DNA from: Terfezia claveryi
Taxonomy: Eukaryota > Ascomycota > Pezizomycetes > Pezizales > Pezizaceae
Assembly (NCBI GenBank): GCA_015179025.1
Contig: WHUX01000071.1
Span: 124,001-188,000, forward strand
Direction: 5' to 3'
Length of the DNA stretch: 64,000 nucleotides
The position numbers and the translations under genes were made by a program. The notes beneath the pieces were generated by a model. The model saw only the letters and a list, made by a program, of their open reading frames with translations, ran no database searches and was not told the origin of the DNA. How positions within the stretch are numbered: position 1 is the first letter of the stretch; each line of letters begins with the position of its first letter. This document shows positions 33,821 through 45,390 of the stretch, piece after piece.

Positions 33821-35002
33821 ATGTCAGAAAACGACAACTGAATTATCAGCATCGCTGATAGGGTAGTGAGCAGGAGTCAAGATTTGAGGAAGAGGTGTCA
33901 AGATGAGATAGCAAAGCTGGAGGGAAGGGACAAATGGGAGTTTGCTAAAGAAATAGCTCACCTGACCCAAACTCAAGCGGAAAAGGTAGCTTTTGCCACC
34001 CAAGTCCTCAAAGAAATGGTGGAAGAGTGGACCGACGAAGACTTTATGAGCATGAAAGCATCCCGAGAAGATGTTGAGATGGATCTCAGCTTCTCAAAAA
34101 CAATCCTACCGTTGTTTGAAATTCATACGGAATCTCAAAGAAGAAAAGCGAATGCACAAAAAAGGCTGGAAAATGCGTGGGGAGATGAATGGGAAGAGAA
34201 GATGGGGGAATTGATGCCTCTCTGGCCTGCGGAAGAATTCCTCAGAGAACTTGTGCAGTTTGCAGAGAGGAATCTAGCATGGAATGATGTGGAGGCGAAA
34301 ATGACGATAGGGGTAGCAGAAAGGTTAGCTGCTTAGTGAACCAAGAAATATAAGTGGGTGATGACAAGGGATATTGCCGAAAAGACGTAAATGGAAAAGA
34401 AGCAATTGCGGGGAAATAAAATTGAGGTGGAGGTTGCTTCACCTGCATCTTCCTCCATACCTCTTACATCCCCTCTGACAATAACTCTCACTCCTTTAGA
34501 CAACCCTCCTTATGAAATCGACACCCCAAACACACAAGCAGCTATTGAAATGGTTGCATCTCTCGAGGTGGTATTTCAAGCCACCTTGCAAAGCGAAAAA
34601 GCCGAAGTACAGACTGAGGCGGAAGTTGAAGTTGTTGAGGGAGGAAATTCGGATAAGGGTGAAGATAAGAATGATGAGGTTGAGGAAGTTAGTGTAGCCA
34701 AAGATAAGGGGAAGAAAGTTGTTGGAAAGATTGTTGAAGCAAGGCCTGAAGCGGGAAGGCCGATGACGAGGAAGAGGAAGAGAGAAGAGGAGAAGGAGGA
34801 AAAGAAGAGGAAGTTTAAGCTGGACATACCAGTAATCAATCTGGATATTGATGAGGGGGTAGATGAGCTTAAACAGAAGGCTGAGGATGAGGAGGATAAG
34901 AATGATGCTTTGGCAGTAGAAGGGGCAATCAGATCGTTGACGGCTGGGGAAGGGAGGCTGAATAAGGAGACGTTAGTGCGGAGGTTAGAGAAGTTGTTGT
35001 AA
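33821..35002 (+). pseudogene. Element E extra ORF between pol and 3' LTR
   Basis: The ATG at 33821 (MSENDN) opens a frame that continues to 35002 with in-frame stops at 33839 (TGA, probably former CGA), 34334, 34337 and 34388: about 393 codons. The first 170 residues are helical and charged (SRSQDLRKRCQDEIAKLEGRD, EFLRELVQFAERNLAWND). The second half is Glu/Lys-rich with a nuclear-localisation-like cluster, MTRKRKREEEKEEKKRK. There is no signal peptide or membrane segment, so it is not an envelope protein. It resembles no Gag or Pol domain I know. The position and the TATA-like box upstream suggest an accessory protein expressed from its own mRNA. Confidence 0.65.
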
Positions 35003-35220
35003 GCTAGTAAGGTAGAAATGGTGGAAGATATGGATTAGGGAGGTTTCTTTTGTTATTATGCAAGTGTTGGATTGTTTTGGATATTTTATTTATTTCTTTT
35101 GTAGATGTATTTTTTTTTGCTTTTGCTACAGAGAAAAAGGGTGAAGAATTTGTTGTTTCGAGAGTTGGATGGATATTTAGGTGGCAATGGGGCTGCCTAA
35201 GTTTTAAGAAGGGGGAGGAA
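35003..35220 (+). other. 3' tail of element E
   Basis: About 218 T-rich bases after the extra ORF, without a gene, ending in AAGAAGGGGGAGGAA, the polypurine tract adjoining the 3' LTR. Confidence 0.65.
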
Positions 35221-35333
35221 TGTGGTGGCTAGGAAGTTATTTGTGATGAGGGTAATAGCAAAAGTTATTTTTTTAGTTTGTTAGCCTCACTGGAAAGGGG
35301 GTATATTATGCGGGGGAATTCTTGTACTTTGAC

Positions 35334-35828
35334 TGTCACAACTGTCCCCTCCTAGCCTAGTTCTGCGAGTCCGACTCTTGTTATGACTGTTATTCCGTGT
35401 TGGTTATCGTGGTTATGTCAGCTCCCGAGATAAGGGGTCTCGAGAACCTTATTCCTTCTGGTGGCCTTGGCCAGCCTAGAAGGAAGCCTGTATATATAGT
35501 GCGCTCTCTCCACCCTCTTGTTGGATCCCTATCCAATGTCTTGTATATCTAATACAGGGCCTTGCTTCTCTCCACGTTGGTGCATCTCCCTTGTACACCT
35601 CCTTGTCTTGCCTCAACTCTACAGCCCTGCTGCCTCCCTTGACACACGCGGCAACTGCTTCCGCGTGTCTCTTGTCCCTTGCCCTCTGTCCCTCTTGCCT
35701 CTTGCCATTGCCTCCCGTCTCAGCCTCCCCCTGGTCACACACGTAGCATTCCTACGTGTGTGTTATCCTAGCCTTGCCCTTGCCTTGGCATACCCCTTAG
35801 TCGCCTTACCCCCTGAGCTGTCGTTACA
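35334..35828 (+). repeat. LTR1b, 5' LTR of element G
   Basis: 495 bp from TGTCACAACTGTCC to CGTTACA. It is related to the LTR of C but the U3 differs: it lacks the ACACTCGAACA stem-loop, and it has TGTATATATAGTGCG as the TATA region (35490) and the TTGGATC hairpin copy at 35520-35537. Confidence 0.93.
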
Positions 35829-35864
35829 CTACGTTGCATCCTTTGGACCAACTGGTATGCAGTC

Positions 35865-37082
35865 ATGTCAGGAGCAGCTCTTCCACCACCCGCTGTTAGG
35901 TTTCAAACCTGGAGGAGCTCCCCCATACCCTCAGGCTTGAACGAGTTGAATGCCTACCATTGAGAAATCATCGACATCTTCGAGGCCATGGATGCTATCG
36001 GGGCCGAACTCGGCAACAGCCTGGCCGTGGCTGAAAACAGCCTGGCCGTGGCTGAACAAAAATTGAGATCCGCCGACAAAGAGATCACGGTCCTCCAGAC
36101 CGATCTCGACCATCTGAACCTTGCCCTGGCCAACGAACGGACTATGGTCCAAAACCTCAGCCGCGCCTTAGAGAACCTTGCAATACCAACAGCAGCCAGT
36201 AGCAACAAGACCGAAAGCATTCCAATACCCCCCAAGTTCAATGGGGACCGGGTTTGCCTACGAGCCTAGAAAAATGCTGTCAATCTCAAGTTGAATGGGG
36301 ATTCTGCCAGGTTCCCGTCAGAACAACATTGACTGGCATACGTTTTCGCCTTGCTGGAGGGGAAAGCTTGTGACCAGATCCAGCCATACGTCCTTGAAAC
36401 CGGAATCAAGCTCAACAATATCTCGGCCCTTTTCACAATCCTTGATTGGGTGTTCGGAGATCCTGATGCAGTGGGGACGGCCAGTCGAGCGCTCTGGGCA
36501 CTGAGACAGCGCAACTCAGAGCTGTCTACTTACATTGCAGAGTTCTCGAGGCTGGCTGCAGAGGTAAGGTGGAACGACCAGGCTAAGTTCGAGCAATTCC
36601 AGGAGGGACTCAGCGATGAGCTCCAACAAGCCATGGTTACCCTCTCTGCGGTTGATACCCTCGAGGAATTGATCGACCAGGCCTCCATGGTAGAGCAACG
36701 AATGGCCAGGTTACGCCACCGACCGGCCTTCCGACCAACCACCTGTCCAGCACAACAGCAGCAGCAGCCGAAGCCAGCCCAATCCTCCACAACAACCACG
36801 ACCCTGGCCAACAAACCGGCACATCCTTCGCTGGTGGCAGGAGGGCCCACCCCTATAGACCTATCATCGGGAAGGCCTCGACTAACTCAGGAGGAAAGGG
36901 ACCGCTGCCGCACTAATGGGTTGTGCATTGCTTGTGGTAAGGGGGACCACTTCATTGCCACCTGCCCCCTCAGGAAGAACTGCCTCCTGGCCGCCCACAG
37001 TATCTCCGACCGCCCAGCCGATACCCTGGAACCCAGGATCATGGAGGTTGACAAGTCGGGAAAAGCCCTGTCCCTTACCTAG
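35865..37082 (+). pseudogene. Element G gag
   Basis: The ATG at 35865 starts MSGAALPPPAVRF. The frame is kept to the stop at 37080-37082, with three internal stops: TGA near 35961 (C has CGA), TAG near 36270 (C has TGG) and TGA near 36330. The coiled coil, gag core (VFALLEGKACDQIQPYV, FRPTTCP linker) and zinc knuckle CIACGKGDHFIATC are present. The slippery heptamer G GGA AAA is at 37058-37064, and the stop lies in the hairpin that follows. Confidence 0.9.
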
Positions 37083-37103
37083 TTACTGACACTAGCAAGG
37101 GAC
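37058..37103 (+). promoter_or_regulatory. Predicted -1 frameshift signal of element G
   Basis: GGGAAAA at 37058-37064 in gag phase, spacer GCCCT (5 nt), then GTCCCTT (37070-37076) pairing with AAGGGAC and TAGT with ACTA. One base pair is lost compared with C (AC for GC at the stem top). The -1 frame is open from here into protease without a stop. Confidence 0.8.
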
Positions 37104-40100
37104 CTGCCTCAGGCCGCTTACCTTTGTCTTTGTCTGCATTTTCTATGTCTTCTGCTTCTTCTGTTGTTGACGAATCTCACTTGTTCAGCGAGCATTTTGT
37201 TGTATCTATCTCCCTCAAAATCAATAATGATAGAACAATTACCACGTCAGCACTCATAGATTGCGGAGCCTCAGGAATTGCATTCGTTGACCAGGCCTTT
37301 GTCAGTAAATTCTCCATACCCACGTCCAAGCTCAAAACCCTTCGTGTTCTGGATGTCATCGACGGTCGACCCATCTCCTCTGGGGATATCACTGATATTG
37401 CATGCGTGCCTGCCCTAGTCGGGGATCACTCCGAGGCAAACCTCCCAATGTTCTTGACAAAGCTTAAATACCCAATTGTCCTTGGAATCCCCTGGCTTAG
37501 AATGCACAATGTATCAGTCAGCTTCGGCTCCTATACCCTGCAGTTCAACAGCTAATATTGCAAAAAGCACTGCGGGAACCCAAAGGCCACCATCACTAGG
37601 TTGTGTGCCTTGCCTACCCTGATAATCCACCCGACTCAGGTGGTGCACCTGCCTGCGCACCTCGATGCCAATTCCCCTGTTCCCCCAGTGCCTCCTGTTC
37701 CCCCTGTGCCCCCTGTTCCCCCTATGCCCCCTGTTCCCCCTGTGTCCCCTGTTCCCCCTGTGCTCCCTGTTCCCCAAAAGCCTCTGAACGTTAGCTTCAT
37801 CGGGGCAGGGGCTTTCGCTTACCTCACCAGGAGGCACAAGCTGAAGGCTCATGCCCTGTCCATACACGAGGTGAACCTTGAGATTAATAAGATACGGTCG
37901 AAGGAGGAGTGGAAGTCCATAGTACCGGACGAATACCATGAATTCATCGACCTGTTCTCGGAGAAGGCCGCAGAAAAGCTCGCAACCCACTGGCCATATG
38001 ACCATACTATTGCGCTAATAGAGGGTAAGACCCCCCCCTATGGGCCTCTCTATGGAATGTCCCGGTTGGAGCTGGAGGCCCTGAAGAAATACCTGGAGGA
38101 AAACCTCAACAAGAGCTTTATTCGCCATAGCTCTTCTCCAGCGGGTGCCCCTGTGCTGTTTGTGAAAAAATCGGACGGCTCTCTTCGGTTGTGTGTGGAC
38201 TATCGTGGCCTGAACGAGATAACGGTCAAGAACAGGTATCCTCTGCCTCTAATTCAGGAGATATTAGCCAGGCTTTCCAAGGCCAAATGGTTCACCAAAC
38301 TGGATTTGAGAGGGGCATACAACCTGGTACGGATTGCCGAGGGGGAGGAGTGGAAAACGGCCTTCCGAACTCGCTATGGCCACTTCGAGTACAATGTCAT
38401 ACCCTTCGACTTAACCAACGCCCTTGCCTCTTTCCAACACTTTATCAATGACACCCTGCGAGACTTCTTGGATGTGTTCTGCACGGCTTACCTCGACCAT
38501 ATGTTGATTTATTCGGATACCCTAGTAGAACACAAGATTCATGTCCGGCAGGTGTTGGAAAAGCTGGAGCAAGCTGGATTGTACCTCAAGCCTGAGAAAT
38601 GCGAGTTTCATGTGCAAGAGGTCAAGTATCTGGGGTTAATCATCACTACGGAGGGCATCAAGATGGACCCTGCCAAGGTTACCGCTGTCCAGGAATGGCA
38701 AATCCCAGCGAATCTCAAGGATGTCCAGGTATTCCTAAGGTTCGCCAACTTCTACCTGCGTTTTATCCTGAGATATTCGAAGATCATAGCCCCCCTCACC
38801 GCCATGACCAAAAAAGACCGGCGCTTCGACTAAAATCCAGAAGCTCAGTTGGCCTTCTAGAACCTCAAGGAAGCCTTCTGCTCAGCACCGATCCTGGCAC
38901 ATTTCGACCCTGACCAGGAATGTGTCATCGAAACCGATGCTTCCGATTATGTCTCCGTGGGAATCCTCTCTCAGTATGTCAACGGCATGCTCCACCCAGT
39001 GGCCTACTTCTCGAAAAAGCACTCCCCAGCTGAGTGCAACTACGAGATCTACGACAAGGAGCTGATGGCCATCATACGAGCATTCGAGGAATAGAGGCCA
39101 CACCTGGAGTCAGCCAAGGGGATTATCAAAGTACTTCCCGACTATAAGAACCTTGAGTACTTTACCACCACCAAGCTGCTCAACCGACGGCAGGCCAGGT
39201 GGTCGGAATTCCTATCTCGGTTCAACTTTAAGATCAAGTACCGACCCGAAAAAGCTGGTGGCAAGCTGGATGCGCTAACCCGGAAATCAGGAGATCTCTC
39301 TAAGGGGGGGGATGAAAGGCTAAAATACCAGAATCAGGTGGTATTGAAGCCCGAAAACCTTGATCTGGTGGCCAATGTCCTTGCTGAGGCTGAGGCGGAA
39401 GCCGACCTCCGACAACTGGTGAGACAGGCATACGAGGATGACCCCCTGGCCAAGGAAATCATCGCCACAGTGGATTCCGGCCAGCGCCGCCACCCCAAGA
39501 TCTCATTGGCCGAATGTACCATCCAGGAGGGCCTCCTATACCACTGGGAACAGCTCTATATACCAGAGGGAGGAGGGTTACGCCTGAGGCTGATCGAGGA
39601 ACACCACGATACCCTGGTGGCGGGTCACCCTGGAGTGGCCAAGACGTTAGAGCTTTTGGTCAGGGAATACACCTAGATTGACCAGTGGAAGGACGTGGAG
39701 CGGTACATACGGAACTGCCATGTTTGCAAGTGTGCTAAGCCTGTCCGCCATGCCCCGTACGGGACCCTGAAACCTCTGGAAATTCCAGATCGGCCCTGGC
39801 TGCACCTTACCATGGATTTCGTGACGGGATTGCCGGAAGACTCGGGGTTCAACGCCATCCTGATGGTGGTTGATCGGTTGACAAAGATGAGGCATGTTAT
39901 ACCTTGCCGGGATACCTGCTCTGCCCCAGAGTTAGCCAACCTCTACCTCAATAATGTATTCCAGTACCACGGCCTCCCTGAATCGATCGTGTCCGACCGT
40001 GGCCCTCAGTTCATCTCGGACTTTTGGAGAGCCTTCTGCGAGCTTCTGGGGATTAAAGTGCGCTTGTAAACGGCATATCACTCCCAGACGGACGGCCAAT

Positions 40101-40870
40101 CAGAGAGAATGAACGCCATCATGTAGTAGTATCTGCGAGCCTTTGTCAACTACCAGCAGGATAACTGGGTTTCGTTGCTGGCCACCTGCGAATTTGCGGC
40201 GAACAACCAATTCTCGGAGTCCTCGAAAACATCCCCCTTCCTGGCCAATTATGGTTGGCACCCCCGATTCGTAGACGCCCTAGCTCCCCTGCAAAAAGCC
40301 AAAAAAGACGCCCCGGCCAAGGAGTTCGCAGCTGGAATTGCTGAGCTCCACTCCACCCTGAAGTTAGAATTGGCATACGCGCAGGTCCGGCAATCGGAAT
40401 ATGCAAACAACTCGAGATTGGCAGCTCCAAGGTACCAGCCAGGGGATAAGGTGTGTCTCTCCAGTCGCCATTTCCGGACAGAGCGCCTATCCCGCAAGCT
40501 GGATCATAAGTTCCTGGGCCCCTTCGAGCTATTAGCAGCTGTTGGGACTCATGCCTATAGATTGAGGTTCCCTAAGGACATCAAACGCCACCCGGTCGTT
40601 CATGTCTCCGAGATCGAGCCCGCCGTGGAGGACCCCCTTCCAGGGCAGAAACACCCCCCACTCCCTTCCGTGGTTATCGAAGGTGAGGAGGAATGGGAGG
40701 TAGAGGAGGTACTAGATTCGCGGAAGAGATATAGGTATGTGCAGTATAAGGTCAAATGGCTGGGGGACAAAGAGCCGACCTGGCAACCAGCGGAGGACCT
40801 GGAAAACGCTCAGGACTTGGTCACACTGTTCCACCAGCGTTACCTCCGGAATCCTCGCCCTGCCCAGTGA
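37085..40870 (+). pseudogene. Element G pol: protease, RT, RNase H, integrase, chromodomain
   Basis: One frame with stops at 37553, 38831, 38858, 39092, 39674, 40067 and 40124/40127. Protease DCGASGIAF is intact. The PPV linker is long (about 37676-37770). In RT the catalytic box reads YLDHMLIY (near 38492), so the second Asp is His, and MPFGLTNAP reads IPFDLTNAL: the enzyme is dead even without the stops. RNase H, the HHCC domain (HHDTLVAGHPG ... CHVCKCA), the DDE core (MDFVTG, SDRGPQF, SERMN) and the chromodomain (EWEVEEVLDSRKRY, TWQPAEDL) follow. Confidence 0.92.
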
Positions 40871-41048
40871 TGTTCTTGTTATTGTTGTTATTGCCGTTGT
40901 TGTCGTGGTTATTGTTGGTATATACTTTCGGCATTGGAGTTGTGTTATGGGTAATTAGTTATTGGTTTTGTTTGTTTGTTTGTTTGTTTTTACCTTGCCT
41001 TCCACCTTGCCTTTCGTCGCTGGGGCTCCGAGCCTAAAGAGGGGATAG

Positions 41049-41544
41049 TGTCATAACCGTCCCCTCCTAGCCTAGTTCTGCGACTCCGACTCTTGTTATG
41101 ACTGTTATTCCGTGTTGGTTATCGTGGTTATCTCAGCTCCTGAGATAAGGGGTCTCGGGAACCTTATTCCTTCCGGTGGCCTTGGCCAGCCCGGAAGGAA
41201 GCCTGTATATATAGTGCGCTCTCTCCACCCTCTCGTTAGATCCCTATCCAACGTCTTGTATATCCAATACAGGGCCTTTCTTCTCTCCATGTTGGTGCAT
41301 CTCCCTTGTGCACCTCCTTGTCTTGCCTCGACTCTGCAGCCCTGCTGCCTCCCTTTACACACGCGGCAACTGCTTCCTGCGTGTCTCGTGTCCCTTGCCC
41401 TCTGTCCCTCTTGCCTCTTGCCATTGCCTCCCGTCTCAGCCTCCCCCTGGTCACACACGTAGTGTTCTTACGTGTGTATTATCCTAGCCTTGCCCTTGCC
41501 CCGGCGTACCCCTTAGTCGCCTTGCCCCCTGAGCCGTCGTTACA
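41049..41544 (+). repeat. LTR1b, 3' LTR of element G
   Basis: 496 bp, starting TGTCATAACCGTCC and ending CGTTACA, collinear with 35334-35828. The R part holds ATCCAACGT at 41252-41260, exactly complementary to the primer-site 9-mer of C and D. Confidence 0.93.
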
Positions 41545-41891
41545 TTGACACACTCATTAAGAAATATATGCATTGTTTTTATGCACATAAGGAAAGTGCT
41601 AGAATCTTCACTCTGTTACCTAAAGACGATTGATAGCCAGCTTCGCATGCCACTGTCGATTGTCTTTTACTTTTTGAGGCTTTACTCTATCACTTGCGTA
41701 TGTCGAGACACGTAGGTCTTAAGAATCGCTTATCTCTCGTTGTGATCGATCCTTGCTTATAGGATTTTTGCTTATCGTAAGAATACTCCGCGACGATTCT
41801 GCGAGATACCAGTGGATTCCGCCAGCTCATTCGACTCTCCGGACATCTAACACAGTAATAGTCACTCTGACTATTTGCGATCTTCTTCATA

Positions 41892-44800
41892 GCATTTGAT
41901 ATCTTTAGGGAACTTCAACCAGTAGATGTGAGTACCCACATTCCCTAATACCTCATATGGCCCTAGGAACTTATTATCCAGCTTACGAGAAGGCCGTTCT
42001 GTCCGGAACTGCTGACTAGAGAGCCACACCTTGTCTCCTAGCTGGTATCTGGGGGCTGGCAGTCATGATCCGTTGGCGTACTCAGCTTGCCTGGCTTGCG
42101 CATATTCCAGCTCCGCTTTCAGGGTGGAGTGGAGCTCAGCAAGTCCAGCTGCGAACTTCTGGGCTGGGGTATCATTTCTGGCCTTCTGTAGGGGCGCCAG
42201 GGCATCCACGAACTAGGGGTGCCAACCATAGTTGGCCAGGAAGGAGGATGTTTTCAATGATTCTGAGAACTGGTTGTTGGTGGTGAATTCACAGGTTGCC
42301 AACAATGAAACCCAATTGTCCTGCTGGTAATCAATGAAGGCCCACAGGTATTGCTCTATAATGGCGTTCATCCTCTTTGATTGGCCGTCCGTCTGGGGGT
42401 GATATGCCATTAACAAACGTACTTTGATCCCCAGAAGCTCGCAGAATGCTTTCCAAAAGTCTGAGATGAACTGAGGGCCACGGTCTGATACAATGGATTC
42501 TGGAAGCCCGTGATACCAGAACACGTTATTGAGGTAGAGGTTGGCCAACTCCTTGGCCGAACAGGTATCCCGACAAGGTATGACATGCCTCATCTTCATC
42601 AGCCGATCTACCACCATTAAGATGGGATTGGATCCCGAGTCTTCTGGCAATCCCATCACAAAATCCATGGTCAGGTGCAGCCATGGCTGATCCGAGATAT
42701 CCAGTGGCTTCAGGGTGTCATATAGGGCGTGGCAGACGGGCTTAGCACGCTTACAAACATGGCAGTTCCGTATATACTGCTCTACGTCCTTCTGCTGGTC
42801 GATATATGTATATTCCCTGGCCAGCAATTCCAATGTTTTAGCCACTCCCGAGTGGCCTGCCGCTGGGGTATCATGGTGTTCCTTGATCACTCGCAGGTGT
42901 AGCTCTCCTTCCGGCACATAGAGCCATTCGAGATGGTAAAGGTGGTCTTCCTGGATGGTACACTCAGCCAGGGAGATCTTGGGGTGGCGGCGCTGGCCGG
43001 AATCTACTGCGGCGATGATTCCCTTGGCCAAGGGGTCATCCTCATATGCCTGTCTTACCAGTTGTCGGAGGTCGGCTTCCCTATCAGCCTCAGCCTCAGT
43101 CTTAGCTTCTTCATCAGCAAGGACATTGGCCGCCAGATCGAGGTTTTCGGGCTTCAATACCACCTGATTTTGGTATTTTAGCCTTTCATCCCCCCCTTTA
43201 GGGAGATCTCCTGATCTCCTAGTCAGTGCGTCTGGTTTCCCACCAGCCTTTCCTAGCCGGTACTTGATTTTGAAGTTGAACCGGGACAGGAATTCCGACC
43301 ACCTAGCCTGCTGGCGATTCAGCAGCTTGGTAGTTGTAAAGTATTCTAGGTTCTTGTGGTCGGAAAGGACCTCGATAACCCCCTTCGCTGACTCCAGGTG
43401 GGGCCTCCATTCCTCAAAAGCCCACACAATAGCCATTAATTCCTTATCATAGATCTCGTAATTACATTCTGCCCGGGAGTGCTTTTTGGAGAAATAGGCC
43501 ACTGGGTGGAGGACTCCATTGACATACTGGGACAGGATTCCAGTGGAGACATTGTCGGAGGCGTCCGTTTCCACAATGCACTCGCTATCGGGGTCAAAAT
43601 AGGCTAGGATTGGGGCTTAGCAGAAGGCTTCCTTGAGGTTCTGGAAGGCAGATTGGGCTTCTGGATTCCAGTTGAAGTGCCGGTCTTTTTTGGTCAGGGC
43701 AGTAAGGGGGGCTACGATCTTCGAATATCCCAGGATAAAATGTTGGTAAAAGTTGGCGAACCTCAGGAATGCCTGGACGTCCTTGAGGTTGGCAGGGGTT
43801 TCCCAATCCTGGATTGCTGTGACTTTAGCAGGGTCTATCCTAATACCTTCTGTAGTTATGATCAAGCCCAGGTACTTCACCTCTTGGACATGGAATTTAC
43901 ATTTTTCGGCTTAAGGTATAGCCCAGCCTGCTCCAGCTTCTCCAACACCTGCCTGACATGGACCTTGTGTTCTGCCAGGGAATTCGAGTATATGAGGATG
44001 TCGTCCAAATAAGCTATATAAAACACATCTAAGAAGTCCCGTAGGGTGTCATTAATGAAGTGCTGGAAAGAGGCTGGGGCATTGGTTAATCCGAAAGGCA
44101 TGACATTGTACTCGAAATGCCCATACCTTGTCCAAAAAGCTGTCTTCCACTCTTCACCTTCCGCAATCCATACCAGGTTATAGGCCCCTCTCAGATCCAG
44201 TTTGGTAAACCATTTTGCCTTGGATAGCCTTGCCAGGGTCTCCTGAATCAGAGGCAAAGGGTACCTGTTCTTCACCATTATTTCATTTAGGCCACGATAG
44301 TCCACATACAACCAAAGGAATCCATCCGATTTCTTGCCGAATAGCATAGGTGCACCAGCTGGAGAGGAGCTATGATGAATAAAGCTCTTGTTGAGGTTTT
44401 CTTCCAAGTACTTCTTCAAGGCTTCCAGTTCCGCTCGAGACATTCTATACAATGGTCCATAGGGGGGGGTTTTGCCTTCCAGCAAGGGGATGGTGTGGTC
44501 ATATGGCCGGTAGGGGGCAAGCTTTTCCGCGGCTTTCTCAGAGAATAGGTCTATGAACTCGTGGTATTCATCCAGAACCAGGGATTTCCATTTTCATCTA
44601 GATCATAGCTTGTTGATTTCCAGGTTGACTTCGTAGATTGATAGGGTATGGCCTTCAGTTTGTGCCTTTTATAAGGTGAGCAAAGGGCCCAGCTCCGATG
44701 AAGCTGAAATTCAGGGGTATTGGGGGTGTGAGAGGAGCATAGGGAGCAGGGAAAACAGGGGAAATAGGGGGATTGGTGGCATTGATGTGTGTAGGCTGGT

Positions 44801-45345
44801 ATACCACCTGAGTTGGGTGGATTACGGGGGGCGGTAATGCACACAGACCAGTAACGGTGGCCTTCGGGTGTCCACAGTATCTTCTACAGTAAGGGCTATT
44901 AAAATGTAGGGTATAGGAGCCAAAGCTGACCGATACATTGTGCATCCTGAGCCAGGGGATTCAAGGACGATTGGATACTTGAGCTTGGTAACGAACATAG
45001 GGAGGTTTTTGGAGTGGTCCCGATCTGGGCAGGTGTACAGGCAATGTCGGTGATGGCTCCAGAGGAGATAGGTCAGCTATCAATAATATCTAGAAGGTGG
45101 GGAGTTTTAAGCTTAAAGGTGGGTATGGCATGCTTACTGACGAAGGTCTGGTCGATAAAGGCAATTCCTGATGCTCCATAGTCTACGAGAGCTGTTGTAA
45201 CGAGTGTTTTACTAGTACCATTAAAAGATATCGTGATAGGTACAACAAGGTGTTCACCGAATAGGTGAGACTCGACAACAGACATAGACGGAGGCGAGAG
45301 TGAAGGGACAGAAAATGCAAATAATGACAAACGACCTGGGGCAGG
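41892..45345 (-). pseudogene. Element D pol: protease, RT, RNase H and most of integrase
   Basis: Minus-strand reading. Protease from 45330 with LVDYGASGIAF (the DCGA of its relatives reads DYGA) and a stop at 45073. The linker is reduced. RT runs from about 44485 ([12 protein letters not shown]) with YLDDILIYS near 43993-44020, then a frameshift near 43905. The RT thumb is at 43880-43617. RNase H and integrase form one open stretch 43574-42213 (ETDASDNVSTG, DKELMAIVWAFEEW, HHDTPAAGHSG ... CHVCKRA, MDFVMGLPEDS, SDRGPQF), followed by the tail to KDIKC at 41892, where E entered. The serine before the DDE Glu reads QSKRMN, so Glu is Lys: catalysis lost. The chromodomain is at 11553-11272. Confidence 0.88.
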
Positions 45346-45390
45346 TCCCTTGCTAGTGTCAGTAACTAGGCAAGGGACAGGGCTTTTCCC
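45345..45390 (-). promoter_or_regulatory. Predicted -1 frameshift signal of element D
   Basis: On the minus strand GGGAAAA occupies 45390-45384 in gag phase, then spacer GCCCT and the stem GTCCCTTGC (5' arm, 45378-45370) with GCAAGGGAC (3' arm, down to 45345), plus TAGT/ACTA. The nine base pairs are perfect. Pol is in the -1 frame and open. Confidence 0.8.

Larger units (their letters stand above)
35334..41544 (+). mobile_element. Element G: Ty3/Gypsy chromovirus, sister of C
   Basis: LTRs 35334-35828 and 41049-41544 with TSD TTGAC (35329-35333 and 41545-41549). It lies inside the 3' LTR of E. Gag 35865-37082 and pol 37085-40870 are collinear with C, and pol is in one frame, the -1 frame relative to gag. 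The polypurine tract is AAAGAGGGGATAG. Two pol stops (39092, 39674) are at the same Trp codons as in C. RT is inactivated at the catalytic box, and several other stops are private to G. Confidence 0.95.
11558..41891 (+). mobile_element. Element E: large Ty3/Gypsy element with an extra 3' ORF, holding Plavaka, F and G
   Basis: Bounded by LTR4 (11558-12012; 35221-41891 with G inside) and a 4-5 bp TSD, GCAT (11554-11557 and 41892-41895; a shared T leaves one base ambiguous). Without the three insertions it is about 9.2 kb. Order: LTR, primer site, leader, gag (12568-13280, broken by Plavaka), gag end/protease/RT (21576-23953), after F the rest of RT, RNase H and integrase (30563-32945), tandem repeats, an extra ORF (33821-35002), polypurine tract GAAGGGGGAGGAA and the 3' LTR. 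No chromodomain is seen. Its family differs from A/B, C/D/G/H and F. Confidence 0.93.
35221..41891 (+). repeat. LTR4, 3' LTR of element E, split by element G
   Basis: The LTR parts are 35221-35333 and 41545-41891. The join is exact when G and one copy of TTGAC are removed, because the unbroken 5' LTR reads CTTTGACACACTC at 11675. The copy ends CTTCATA next to the TSD. Compared with the 5' LTR it has lost several CpG sites by transition. Confidence 0.9.

Noticed and set aside
33821..35002. Envelope gene in element E because of its position.
   Set aside because: No signal peptide, membrane span or Cys-rich ectodomain. The protein is charged and nuclear-looking.
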